Below, one piece after another: positions 1 through 7,236 of a DNA stretch of 20,010 nt. Source of the stretch: a virus. The notes beneath the pieces were generated by a model. That model was not told the origin of the DNA, did no database searches, and was given only the letters and a program-made list of their open reading frames with translations. The position numbers and the translations under genes are program-made. Every line of letters starts with the position of its first letter. Position 1 is the stretch's first letter. The stretch is taken from the IMG/VR virus record IMGVR_UViG_3300025112_000256, positions 1 through 20,010 of that record, one strand, 5' to 3'.

Positions 1-1443
1 TTTAATCTCCTTCACAACGCCAAGGTCATCTTGTGCGGCGCCGTAGACCCCCGTAAATGTGGTTATAGCGAGGGGCCCCAGTACGAACTCGCCGTCGGTC
101 GTTCCCTTCTTGGGGCCCAAATATGCTTTCCATTTCGGCCATTCCCGGGATGCCAGGGGGTTACCTTCAGCTGTTTTCGGTTTGCCCAAAATTATATTAT
201 TAATGTGGCTCTGAAGCTTCTGAAAGCGGCTGCCCACTCCGCGGACTTCTCCTAGGATCGACTCAAAGAATAGACGTTGCTGCGTGAAGCTTGCGCCGGC
301 GATGTGCAGGGCCCGGGAATTATAGCCCAGGCCGTCGCCATCGGACCGATGGACCGTGACACCGGGATAGAGTTCCCACGTCTTGACTTCCTTCTTGGGA
401 TACGGCATGTGAGGGTTCGAGTGTCGTTTGGACGTGTATTCTCGGATTGCAGCGTCAAATTCGGCGTCTGTGAGTGTTTTTGTCGCGACAGTGCCGGCGA
501 GGTAGGTTTCGATAATCTTGCCATTCTTTTTGTAGAGCAGGTTCGGGACTCCTCCGAGGTATGGCCGGGCTTCTGGTGTCATAATGGCCACATATATATC
601 TTTTTTGCTCTGGATCTGTTTGGCGTTGATCCCGATCGGCCATGGGCGCGCGGAATAAACTTCATTAAAAACAATCCTATTCTGAGCTTGTTCGGCGCCG
701 TCCCCGGTCCCCCGGATAAGGCCCAGCACGAGATCCCGAAGCTTCTCGGGGGTCGAATGGGGTCTGAGGGATAGATTCACCGTCTTGTCGAGGGCCCCTT
801 TTGAAACAATGCCTGTATTAGACACCAGCGAACAAAACATAAGGAGATCTGCACCCGTTACATAGGTCTCCCCGAGATCGCCAACCCCCGGCATCGCCCA
901 CGCGTCGTCTTTAAAATCTTTCTGGTCAATGCGGGGGACTACCTTCGCCGGATTATCGGAGGCCTCTTCATAAATAACATGCGGTCTGCTCTTGATCATT
1001 GTTGTTAATTTTTGGCGGCCTCCGGGGGAGCCGATGAGCGCCGTGGTGGTGGTGAGCAACTTGTTATAGACGGCATCATCCATCCCCTCTTCACTACCCA
1101 CGGCGTTGCGGACAGCCGGTATGTCCTTCTTGTCATATTGTTTTACGCGCCCATCGTCATCAGTAAAGCGCGCTTTGAGATTGCTATCGTTAGGGTAGGC
1201 CCTCAGTACAGCCTTTATCACTGCATTAAGCCGCGTGGCCGTAACATCCACATCATCTTTGGTTAGAAATTCATATAGGAAAGCCATGCACACAACATCA
1301 ATGAAACCGTTCTCTTCTTCGAGGGCCTTCTTGGTGCTGGCCTTGGGCGACTGGAGCATGTATGAGCCTGGGGGATGTTGGGATTGGCTCCATTCTCCTA
1401 TTCCCAGCACTTCCTCGCCTCCCACACCCGGTGAAGTATACAT
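1..1443 (-). CDS. Unrecognised large protein after the gp53-like gene (3' end beyond the window)
   Basis: An open frame of 481 codons runs without a stop from ATG at 1443 to the left edge, so the C-terminus is missing. The ATG lies 5 nt after the stop of the gp53-like gene, in the same direction. Upstream sequence AGGGTAGGGTAG gives only a weak ribosome site, so translational coupling is likely. The protein begins MYTSPGVGGEEVLGIGEW. It is mixed alpha/beta in character and rich in charged residues, with no signal peptide or membrane segment that I can see. I do not recognise a family. Position at the end of the baseplate cluster suggests a baseplate or hub-associated structural protein, but this is inference from neighbours only. 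Overlapping plus-strand frames here (277-774, 1012-1266) are antisense shadows. Confidence 0.85.
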   Translation of the reverse strand, partial: MYTSPGVGGEEVLGIGEWSQSQHPPGSYMLQSPKASTKKALEEENGFIDVVCMAFLYEFLTKDDVDVTATRLNAVIKAVLRAYPNDSNLKARFTDDDGRVKQYDKKDIPAVRNAVGSEEGMDDAVYNKLLTTTTALIGSPGGRQKLTTMIKSRPHVIYEEASDNPAKVVPRIDQKDFKDDAWAMPGVGDLGETYVTGADLLMFCSLVSNTGIVSKGALDKTVNLSLRPHSTPEKLRDLVLGLIRGTGDGAEQAQNRIVFNEVYSARPWPIGINAKQIQSKKDIYVAIMTPEARPYLGGVPNLLYKKNGKIIETYLAGTVATKTLTDAEFDAAIREYTSKRHSNPHMPYPKKEVKTWELYPGVTVHRSDGDGLGYNSRALHIAGASFTQQRLFFESILGEVRGVGSRFQKLQSHINNIILGKPKTAEGNPLASREWPKWKAYLGPKKGTTDGEFVLGPLAITTFTGVYGAAQDDLGVVKEIK

Positions 1444-1448
1444 CTACC

Positions 1449-1784
1449 CTACCCTGTAATGTACGACATGATTTTTTCTAGCGGAAGTGGTATATAAATC
1501 ATGTCGCCCGGTCTTACATTAGCTTCAGTTGGCTTTTTATTGTAGTGAGCAATCACCCACCAAAACTTGGGATTCCCATAATGATGGGCCGCTAGCTTAT
1601 AATATCGATCGCCCGAAGTCCAAATATGTTGAACGCTCGTTAGAGTCATTACTTGTCCCACTGTAGGATATTTTAGTACAGCTGTCCCAAAATGTGTAAT
1701 ACCCTTAATATTTCTTTCTTTGAAGAATTCAGAATATTCTTCAAGTTCATTTCTTAATAGCCTTCTGCCACTAAATCTACTCAT
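1449..1784 (-). CDS. Baseplate wedge protein with LysM-like domain (gp53-like)
   Basis: A 111-residue protein with the hallmarks of the T4 gp53 family, which joins baseplate wedges around the hub. It has an N-terminal arm with the motif GITHFGTAVLKYPT (residues 28-41), then a LysM-like segment at about residues 52-100: HIWTSGDRYYKLAAHHYGNP, then FWWVIAHYN and GDMIYIPLPLE. The paired GD...LA..YG and GD.I.IP motifs are typical of LysM-fold phage baseplate proteins. T4 gp53 is longer (196 residues), so this is a compact version. Start ATG 1784 is 3 nt after the preceding stop, with GGAG about 10 nt upstream, so it is probably translationally coupled. Position after the tube-cap-like gene and tape measure agrees with an inner baseplate role. 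Confidence 0.8.
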   Translation of the reverse strand: MSRFSGRRLLRNELEEYSEFFKERNIKGITHFGTAVLKYPTVGQVMTLTSVQHIWTSGDRYYKLAAHHYGNPKFWWVIAHYNKKPTEANVRPGDMIYIPLPLEKIMSYITG

Positions 1785-1787
1785 GTA

Positions 1788-2873
1788 CTAAATACTCCAC
1801 TGGCCGGCCTTTTTAGCGGCCCTGAATCGGTCTTTGCCGAATTTCGTGAGGTCTCGGAGCCTAGGACCACCCCCGACGGACCCTCCTCCCTTGGTGAGCC
1901 ATATGCCACCTCCTACCGTGATGTGCCCCGCGTCAATATGCCTCTGCATACTCCAGGCCTTCTCCACGGGAAACGCCGACGGTCCTCCCCAGCCGGCCGC
2001 GCTGATTTCGCTGGGGGTTTCTTCGTTGTCGGGAAGGGGATTCGGCTGTCCCCCATCTGCAAAACGAATAATACCATCGGGGCCCCTAATGTTATCGCCG
2101 AAGACCGGGGGGGCATGGTGACCCAGAGCTATCATTGAGTCAAAATCACTATCACCGGCAGCCTGGGCGTCGCCGGGAGTGGTGGTGGCGACTGGTGGTT
2201 GGACCGCGTCCGAAAGGGCATGGGGGAAGGCAGCGCCAACGTCGTGCGCTTCACTGCCCCCAAAAATGTATCTATTTCCGCCGCCTGGTTTCCCAACTGT
2301 GGTGGCGGTCCACCCCGTTAAATGTGTATGCAAGACTGTAAATTCCAGTTGAACAGAATGATTTTGATAAGCGATAAAGGGAGCGCCGGATCCTCGGCCT
2401 TGAAGAAAAAACTGTCCAGAAAGAAGATCCGGATTGTATGTAAATCCCTGAAGGAAACCTACTAGGTCTCGGCCGTCTAGTGCATTAGCTATCAAGCCGT
2501 TCCATTTCATTTTAAGAAGGGGAGCTGCTTGTAATGTGCGGCTGTTATCCGCCACTCCTAAAGTGCCGTGCGGCTCCGAATACACAGGATATAAAAATTG
2601 GGTTAGTGCGTTTAATTTTTGAAGGTTTTTGGCCGCTTCGAACCTATTTGCAGATACGACGTCAAAAGCTACAGATAGTTTTCTTGACGTACGCTGAAAT
2701 GTATAAAGATCATCCATCCGACCATAAACAGGTGTACCATTCCAGCTAGAAACAAAGTTATCTGCGAATCCCGTAACCCAGGCATCAAAACTAATCGTCT
2801 GATTAGTTGGAATATGTGTTATAAAGATTTGAAAACTTTGTTGATTTAGAAGTGCTGGTTTTATGTCAGGCAT
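1788..2873 (-). CDS. Baseplate / tail-tube cap protein (gp48/gp54-like)
   Basis: A 361-residue protein. Its N-terminal half resembles baseplate tube-initiator proteins: WNGTPVYGRMDDLYTFQRTS (residues 44-63), then SVAFDVVSANRFEAAKNLQK (67-86) and LNALTQFLYPVY (87-98). In known contractile tails this kind of protein (T4 gp48, 364 residues, or gp54, 320) sits between the baseplate hub and the first tube ring and contacts the tape measure. The region after about residue 190 is rich in Gly, Pro, Ala and Asp and ends in a basic tail; I recognise no domain there. Start ATG 2873 has AGGGG about 8 nt upstream and lies 11 nt after the tape measure stop. Which of gp48 and gp54 it matches cannot be settled by eye, and both roles may be combined here. 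Confidence 0.6.
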   Translation of the reverse strand: MPDIKPALLNQQSFQIFITHIPTNQTISFDAWVTGFADNFVSSWNGTPVYGRMDDLYTFQRTSRKLSVAFDVVSANRFEAAKNLQKLNALTQFLYPVYSEPHGTLGVADNSRTLQAAPLLKMKWNGLIANALDGRDLVGFLQGFTYNPDLLSGQFFLQGRGSGAPFIAYQNHSVQLEFTVLHTHLTGWTATTVGKPGGGNRYIFGGSEAHDVGAAFPHALSDAVQPPVATTTPGDAQAAGDSDFDSMIALGHHAPPVFGDNIRGPDGIIRFADGGQPNPLPDNEETPSEISAAGWGGPSAFPVEKAWSMQRHIDAGHITVGGGIWLTKGGGSVGGGPRLRDLTKFGKDRFRAAKKAGQWSI

Positions 2874-2884
2874 TCTGGTTTCCC

Positions 2885-5173
2885 CTATCTATTATAGAAA
2901 GGCAGGTACTGTTTCTTGCCTTCCGGACTATTAACAACATTTAATAAATTCTTCATGTCGCCTTCAAGTCTTATATCTGCGCTTAAATTCATTTCTTTTA
3001 GTGCTTTAATTAGTGGCTCCGTAATATTTTGCCGCATAAGGGTTGCTTGATCAGAAGAGCCGGCAGATGAGTTTCCAAATAAATTGCTCCCTTGCGCTAG
3101 GGGCCCAGTTGGAGTGCCCACGAGTAACCTAGCATCGTCCGAACTGTTGACTCGAATCCCTTGGCGGCCGCTGATGGGTTTTCCATCTTTTAATATGTCT
3201 ATCCGGGCGTCGTTGTACCGCCCGCCGTAAAGGTCGTCTGCTTGAGAAGAGCCATACATGTATCCGCCTAGGCCGCCCAGGCCTGCGCCAATCAGCGTCC
3301 CCATGGGCCCGAACATCGAGCCCGCCATGGCGCCGCCCGCGGCGCCGCTGGCAGCGCCTCCCCATTTACTGAGGGATGCGGCTTCCTCAGTGCGGCCCGA
3401 CGCATGAAGAGCCTGTGCTCCCTTAGACGTCGCATACATGCCGGCACCAGCGACTGCTAGGCCGAGCGCGCCGCGCATAGCCATCCCCATAGCGCTCATC
3501 TTTGCGCCATTAGCCACGGCAGCATTCCCCATCAGATTCATCCTAGATATAATACCAACAACCTGGAATGCCATCAGGGCGCCCTTGACCGCGAGAATCG
3601 CCCAACCGATCTGCTTAATCTTATCGATCCAAGGGGTAGCGTAACCAGGCTTACCGTCGCAACCGAAGATCTTGCAGAAAAGATCCTTAAGGTCGTGGCC
3701 CTGGTGAACCCAGTCAGAGAATCTATCTATTAACTTAACTATTTTGTCAGCAAAATCTTGATTCTTGATAATCAAGCTGTTAAATGCGTCTTTAAGCTTT
3801 TGAAGAACGTCTCTCGCTTGGCCCGCCTTTCGAGCTAATTGCTCTTGCCTCAAAAGGCGCGCCTCTTCGAACGGCGTTAACTCATTAAGAGATTTTCTTA
3901 AAGTGTCCACATCTGTGCCAATGGCCGAAGCAAACGCTTTTTGTTCATACTTATTAAGATCGTTGAAGACTAGACCTGATGCTTTAAGAGACTCCTGTAC
4001 CATTTCTAGACGTTCCGACTCAGAAGCGTTCAGCATATCAATAGAGTTAAGATAGGGGCCCCCCATTAACGCATTGAGTTTCCCAACAGCCTTACCTGCT
4101 CCTTCGAATGTGTCAAACTGTTCCCCAAATACTCCGAGTAATTGATCAACAGATAGTCCGGTGCTCTTTGATTGAGCTTCTAATTCCTTAAAGACGGACA
4201 ACATTTCTTTTCCGTAAAAGGCAAGTTTAGGGGCCGCGGCTGCAAAGTCCTTTGAAATCTCACTAATGGGTTTCCCAACTGCGGTGGCGATTGAGTCAAA
4301 TTCTCTTAGTAATCGCTCACTTTGTTTCGTGCTAAATCCCAAAGATTTGGTCATCGTATTCAAGTTTGCGGTAGATTCGTCCATCGAAACATTGAATTTA
4401 CCAAGAATGGCGACAGTGGCAGCGAGTCGTTCTTTTGTGGTATCAGATTCGCCAGTAAAATCTCTAAAGTGAGAGAAAAGGGCTTGGGTGGCTTTGCCGG
4501 CATCTTCTGCATTAATCCCATAGGTCAAATATGCGGAGCCGGCATTGGAGATAACATTCTGGTACTCATACCCTGCTCCTGTTGCCGCGCGGAATGATGC
4601 GCCTGCCTTATCAACCGAGAGGGCAAAGTTAACCGAGTTGCTGATGACCTTCATCAGGAGGGCGCCCAGGAGTTTGGTGGGCTTTAGAACGTTCTTCATT
4701 TCCTTAAAGAAGCCCTTGAGTTCTGCCCTACTCGTCGGCACAAACTTCATGAATTGTTCAAACTGACCATTTATTCCCAAAATAGACTCTGTCAAAAGGC
4801 CCGCCTTGCGCGCGCCGTGCCCCATTTCCCGATTATGTTTTTGCAGCGCGGTCGTGGCTTCCCTGTTTGCTTTGGTTCCTTTTTTGATAGCTTGAACCTT
4901 CTTCTTATATGCGGCGGTGCCTTCATTCTCTTCGGCGAGCGACTCTTTCATCGTCTTGATATACTGCCTGTGGTGATCGAGCTTGGCTTTGTTTATTTCC
5001 TCCTGGGTCTCGGCGACGGCTATATTATCGCGCGTGCGGCGTGCGCGGGTCTTCTCCTGCTCCGCGTCCTCTTTGTCTCGATCCTCCGGGCTCATCTTGC
5101 CGCGGCGGAGATCGTCGCTGCCCTTGAGGGCGGCAAGAATCTTTTCTAATATTGCTTGTTCTTCAGCTGCCAA
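2885..5173 (-). CDS. Tail tape measure protein
   Basis: A 762-residue protein with tape measure architecture. It has a charged, helical N-terminus (residues 1-115), long helical stretches, and a hydrophobic Gly/Ala-rich segment at about 522-644 containing AVAGAGMYATSKGAQAL and GTLIGAGLGGLGGYMYG. A short polar tail follows, ending in QYLPFYNR. Tape measures line the tube, set tail length and later exit toward the cell. At roughly 0.15 nm per residue this length would suit a tail of about 110 nm (inference); T4 gp29 has 590 residues. The start is TTG at 5173: an in-frame TAG lies 9 nt upstream and the first in-frame ATG is residue 27. AAGGG stands 10 nt before the TTG. The gene lies between a small gene and a tube-cap-like gene, the usual place for a tape measure. 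Confidence 0.85.
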   Translation of the reverse strand: MAAEEQAILEKILAALKGSDDLRRGKMSPEDRDKEDAEQEKTRARRTRDNIAVAETQEEINKAKLDHHRQYIKTMKESLAEENEGTAAYKKKVQAIKKGTKANREATTALQKHNREMGHGARKAGLLTESILGINGQFEQFMKFVPTSRAELKGFFKEMKNVLKPTKLLGALLMKVISNSVNFALSVDKAGASFRAATGAGYEYQNVISNAGSAYLTYGINAEDAGKATQALFSHFRDFTGESDTTKERLAATVAILGKFNVSMDESTANLNTMTKSLGFSTKQSERLLREFDSIATAVGKPISEISKDFAAAAPKLAFYGKEMLSVFKELEAQSKSTGLSVDQLLGVFGEQFDTFEGAGKAVGKLNALMGGPYLNSIDMLNASESERLEMVQESLKASGLVFNDLNKYEQKAFASAIGTDVDTLRKSLNELTPFEEARLLRQEQLARKAGQARDVLQKLKDAFNSLIIKNQDFADKIVKLIDRFSDWVHQGHDLKDLFCKIFGCDGKPGYATPWIDKIKQIGWAILAVKGALMAFQVVGIISRMNLMGNAAVANGAKMSAMGMAMRGALGLAVAGAGMYATSKGAQALHASGRTEEAASLSKWGGAASGAAGGAMAGSMFGPMGTLIGAGLGGLGGYMYGSSQADDLYGGRYNDARIDILKDGKPISGRQGIRVNSSDDARLLVGTPTGPLAQGSNLFGNSSAGSSDQATLMRQNITEPLIKALKEMNLSADIRLEGDMKNLLNVVNSPEGKKQYLPFYNR

Positions 5174-5186
5174 CTTCTTCTAGCCC

Positions 5187-5504
5187 TTAATTTTTAAATG
5201 GCCAGCGGAGGCCCGTTTCGGATTCGAAGCCTCGGATGGCGCCTTCGAGGTCATGCTTGCTCATCATAGTGCGACTATCATTAAGTCCGTGATTCATATA
5301 ACTATCCATATAACGCTTTTCGCCTTGAAGGGTTTTCATAAACGATTCAATTTCGGACGAGGTACCTCGCACATTAAAAGGCAAATGGATGCCGGCGTGG
5401 TAAAGGCCTATCAGCAAACTCCCAACGTCGGCACCAAATTGGGTATAGAGTCGCTCATTAAGCTGCTTATTGGATAGGTCGATTACAGTCGTTTCTCTTT
5501 TCAT
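5187..5504 (-). CDS. Small phage protein upstream of the tape measure
   Basis: A 105-residue soluble protein beginning MKRETTVIDLSNKQLNERLY and ending FESETGLRWPFKN. The ATG at 5504 is chosen because AAGGAG lies about 9 nt upstream; an upstream TTG (5537) would put the start inside the terminator-proximal sequence. The compact C-terminal pattern (GLNDSRT, then a basic helix, then F..TGLRWPFK) looks like that of small hypothetical proteins in other phage tail clusters, but I cannot name a family. It sits alone between a terminator (5544-5563) and the tape measure, 13 nt before the tape measure start. By position it may be a tail-assembly factor or a minor baseplate component; this is inference from neighbours. 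Confidence 0.8.
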   Translation of the reverse strand: MKRETTVIDLSNKQLNERLYTQFGADVGSLLIGLYHAGIHLPFNVRGTSSEIESFMKTLQGEKRYMDSYMNHGLNDSRTMMSKHDLEGAIRGFESETGLRWPFKN

Positions 5505-5521
5505 GATAGGACACTCCTTTA

Positions 5522-5529
5522 TAACTAGT
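5522..5529 (-). promoter_or_regulatory. Degenerate copy of the ACTATTTA motif
   Basis: The minus strand reads ACTAGTTA, one base from ACTATTTA. It follows the terminator at 5544-5563 and precedes the small gene starting at 5504. It is the weakest member of the set and closest to a start codon (about 18 nt). Confidence 0.25.
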
Positions 5530-5530
5530 T

Positions 5531-5563
5531 TTCTCAAAGAAAAAGCGCGCCCGAAGGCGCGCT
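5531..5563 (-). terminator. Rho-independent terminator after the gp26-like locus
   Basis: Read on the minus strand, AGCGCGCC and GGCGCGCT form an 8-bp GC-rich stem closed by a TTCG tetraloop (5544-5563), followed by TTTTCTTTG. It lies just after the stop of the frameshift extension (5573) and before the small gene that starts at 5504. Confidence 0.85.
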
Positions 5564-5572
5564 GGGGTGATT

Positions 5573-5743
5573 TTACTCTGCAGCCTGAGCCTTCTTATCT
5601 TCAAAGTGTTTAATTAATCTGGTGAGGAACCATCTTCTCAGCCCCGTAGGAAGACTATAGGCCTCAGAGAAGGACCAGTTACCGTGCTGTTTTAAAATGA
5701 AAAGTTCTTCATACAGAGCTTCTTGATGCTCAGAGGTCAGGCC
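5573..5743 (-). CDS. Out-of-frame extension of the gp26-like protein (probable frameshift product)
   Basis: This 56-codon segment reads GLTSEHQEALYEELFILKQ, then HGNWSFSEAYSLPTGLRRWF, and ends DKKAQAAE. It has the look of a real short helical protein, with regular charge and aromatic spacing. It lies in the +1 (equally -2) frame relative to the gp26-like gene, whose own stop is at 5730-5732. Extended upstream, its frame runs under the 3' end of that gene, where the only start candidates (TTG 5824, ATG 5815) lack a ribosome site. Initiation there would also translate the out-of-frame shadow of a conserved Cys motif. The simplest reading is expression as a C-terminal extension by ribosomal slippage on T7 (5744-5750), giving a fusion of about 330 residues. 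In T4-like phages a separate small hub-assembly factor (gp51) might be the counterpart, but that match is uncertain. Confidence 0.6.
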   Translation of the reverse strand, partial: GLTSEHQEALYEELFILKQHGNWSFSEAYSLPTGLRRWFLTRLIKHFEDKKAQAAE

Positions 5744-6566
5744 AAAAAAAGTGGAGAGTAATCGGCACCTCCAGCCGATCGTTATAGTCGCAAAATTCAC
5801 ACTCAAAATCAGCATAAAGGCCAATATTAGGCATCACCGATTCATAAATAGATCTTACTTTTCGCGAGAATGCCACCGGCATCGCGGCCACAACTTGCTG
5901 AATGGCCGAGGGTTCGCGCATATCATTGACCGCGACAATAATACTTTCCAACATTGTTGTAATGTTTCCAACATCCTTCTTTAGCTTTCTTCGGTTTTCC
6001 AAGATCTTGGTGATTTTTGTCTCATCTTGGCCTTTTAATAGCCTTATTTCTAAATTCAAATCATACTCTTTATTATAAATTAAAAAATTTCCATTTTCAA
6101 GAAGGCTGACGTCTTCAGGAATTTCAGATTCTTTTATTTCTCTCGTATTCAAAGAAAAATCTTTCTCATTTTGCTTACCGCATTCCGAACAATTAATACT
6201 TGTTGTATATATGTCACCAAAACCGGTCTGGCGCGCTGCGATGAGGACCGCATTCTTATCACCGATCAACAAAGTGTCAGGATGAACATTTTTATCTACT
6301 ATAACCGACTGTAAAAGTCGGTTTAAGGCCATACCGCTCTTTAATAAGGCCTCAGACGTCAAAATGTCCTCTTCTTTTGCGGTCATGTGCCTGATCTCCA
6401 ACACTTCATTATCGTGAAGAGGGTGATCTTCTCCATAAAATAACCCCTTACTTGGAAGTTCAACAAATTCTGTGGGGGTTACAAAAGAAAAAAGATTATT
6501 ATCCGGAGCGGGGCCCGGAGGGGGCATTTCTGGGGCTTTAGTTCTATTGGAATTTCTCTTGCTCAC
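5730..6566 (-). CDS. Baseplate hub / tail assembly protein, gp26-like (T4_baseplate family)
   Basis: A 278-residue protein matching the T4 gp26 family. It has FVTPTEFVELPSKGLFYG (residues 28-45), HPL (48-50), EIRHMTAKEEDILTSEALL (57-75) and GDKNAVLIAARQTGFGDIY (102-120). Two Cys pairs, CSEC (126-129) and CEFC (256-259), could bind one metal ion as a zinc ribbon. T4 gp26 (208 residues) is needed for baseplate hub assembly. Start is GTG 6566, with GAAGG a few bases upstream. The zero-frame product ends HFFWPDL just after the T7 run at 5744-5750; a second frame continues as a 56-residue extension. Sitting between tail tube and tape measure, it occupies the place of tail assembly chaperones in other phages. 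Confidence 0.8.
   Translation of the reverse strand: MSKRNSNRTKAPEMPPPGPAPDNNLFSFVTPTEFVELPSKGLFYGEDHPLHDNEVLEIRHMTAKEEDILTSEALLKSGMALNRLLQSVIVDKNVHPDTLLIGDKNAVLIAARQTGFGDIYTTSINCSECGKQNEKDFSLNTREIKESEIPEDVSLLENGNFLIYNKEYDLNLEIRLLKGQDETKITKILENRRKLKKDVGNITTMLESIIVAVNDMREPSAIQQVVAAMPVAFSRKVRSIYESVMPNIGLYADFECEFCDYNDRLEVPITLHFFWPDL
5744..5772 (-). other. Candidate programmed frameshift site
   Basis: On the minus strand a run of seven T (5750-5744) is read CAC TTT TTT TGG in the gp26-like frame, four codons before its stop. A slip of +1 or -2 on this run enters the frame of the 56-codon extension. A perfect Shine-Dalgarno-like GGAGGT (5772-5767) lies inside the coding sequence, 16 nt before the T run, and no start codon in the extension frame follows it at normal distance. 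It may therefore act as a frameshift stimulator. I saw no obvious downstream pseudoknot, though I cannot compute folding. Confidence 0.5.
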
Positions 6567-6596
6567 TGAGCACCTTCTTTCTGTCTCTTATGCTTT

Positions 6597-7172
6597 TTAG
6601 GTAATGTTGGCTATCGCTCTGGCGCCGGGACCTACTGCATACGAAGCCCAATCATACCTCATAGTGACTTCAATATTAAGGATATCTTCAGCATCATAAC
6701 TTAAATCACCAAATGTGGCTGCTGTGATAAAGGCATTGTTGAGAGACCACGTTCCCACCGTATCGCCATTGCCGGCAAGTTCTTCGATTTGTACAATACC
6801 GAGCGTATCAATTGCTAGCGCCTTATTTGGTGTTGATGGGGGGCGCTCACCACGGAAAATCAGCTCCTGCACATCGGGAGTTAAATATCCCATATTAACC
6901 AGTGCATCATACAACAGAGCATTCCCATCGGGAGCAATGGAGTTAACAATTGTGGCCTGAATGGTGTTCCATTCTACGATACCAGGATAATAGTATGTGT
7001 TACCTAAAAACTTATGCGGGGTCTCAGAGACCGTATAAGACGGCTTCGTCACGGCGCGCGCCAAATACTCAGTATAAGTAAATTCATCTGCTGCACTAGC
7101 CAGTTCGGGGAGCCTCAATAAAAATCTATGTGATCTCTTCGGCTCTGACGTCGCTAAATTCCAAAATGCCAT
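6597..7172 (-). CDS. Tail tube protein (gp19-like)
   Basis: A 191-residue protein, close to the usual size of T4-type tube proteins (T4 gp19, 163). It starts MAFWNLATSEPKRSHRFLLR and has the central motif FLGNTYYYPGIVEWNTIQAT (residues about 54-73), where the tube protein typically describes its beta-strand contribution to the ring. It ends with a strand pattern (LNIEVTMRYDWASY). Stacked hexamers of this protein form the inner tube that DNA passes through. ATG 7172 has CAGGAG about 8 nt upstream. It lies directly downstream of the sheath gene, the standard sheath-tube pair, and is separated from it by a hairpin and promoter-like motif. Confidence 0.9.
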   Translation of the reverse strand: MAFWNLATSEPKRSHRFLLRLPELASAADEFTYTEYLARAVTKPSYTVSETPHKFLGNTYYYPGIVEWNTIQATIVNSIAPDGNALLYDALVNMGYLTPDVQELIFRGERPPSTPNKALAIDTLGIVQIEELAGNGDTVGTWSLNNAFITAATFGDLSYDAEDILNIEVTMRYDWASYAVGPGARAIANIT

Positions 7173-7200
7173 GTTCTGTGTCTCCTGATATTCCTATTAT

Positions 7201-7208
7201 TATATAGT
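7201..7208 (-). promoter_or_regulatory. ACTATTTA-like motif upstream of tail tube gene
   Basis: The minus strand reads ACTATATA within CACTATATAATAATAGG, one base from ACTATTTA. It directly follows the intergenic hairpin and is about 29 nt upstream of the tail tube ATG (7172). The AT-rich stretch also resembles a bacterial -10 element. Confidence 0.4.
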
Positions 7209-7231
7209 GCGGGAGGATAAAACCTCCCACA
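7208..7231 (-). terminator. Hairpin between sheath and tube genes, possible weak terminator
   Basis: On the minus strand TGTGGGAGG and CCTCCCGCA form a 9-bp stem with one G-U pair around the loop TTTTAT. It begins 5 nt after the sheath stop. No pure T run follows (CTATATAATAATAGG), so termination would be partial. It could instead be an mRNA processing or stability element that sets sheath/tube ratios. Confidence 0.5.
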
Positions 7232-7236
7232 TTTTA

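Noticed and set aside
277-774. 165-codon plus-strand open frame
   Set aside because: It lies antisense to the 481-codon minus-strand frame, has no ribosome site and starts from a non-ATG codon. All neighbours are on the minus strand.
5505-5537. TTG 5537 as start of the small gene
   Set aside because: It is next to the terminator's T tract and lacks a ribosome site, while ATG 5504 has AAGGAG.
5744-5824. Independent start (TTG 5824 or ATG 5815) for the extension frame
   Set aside because: No ribosome site precedes either codon, and the predicted N-terminus is only the shadow of the gp26-like Cys motif region. It is not fully excluded.
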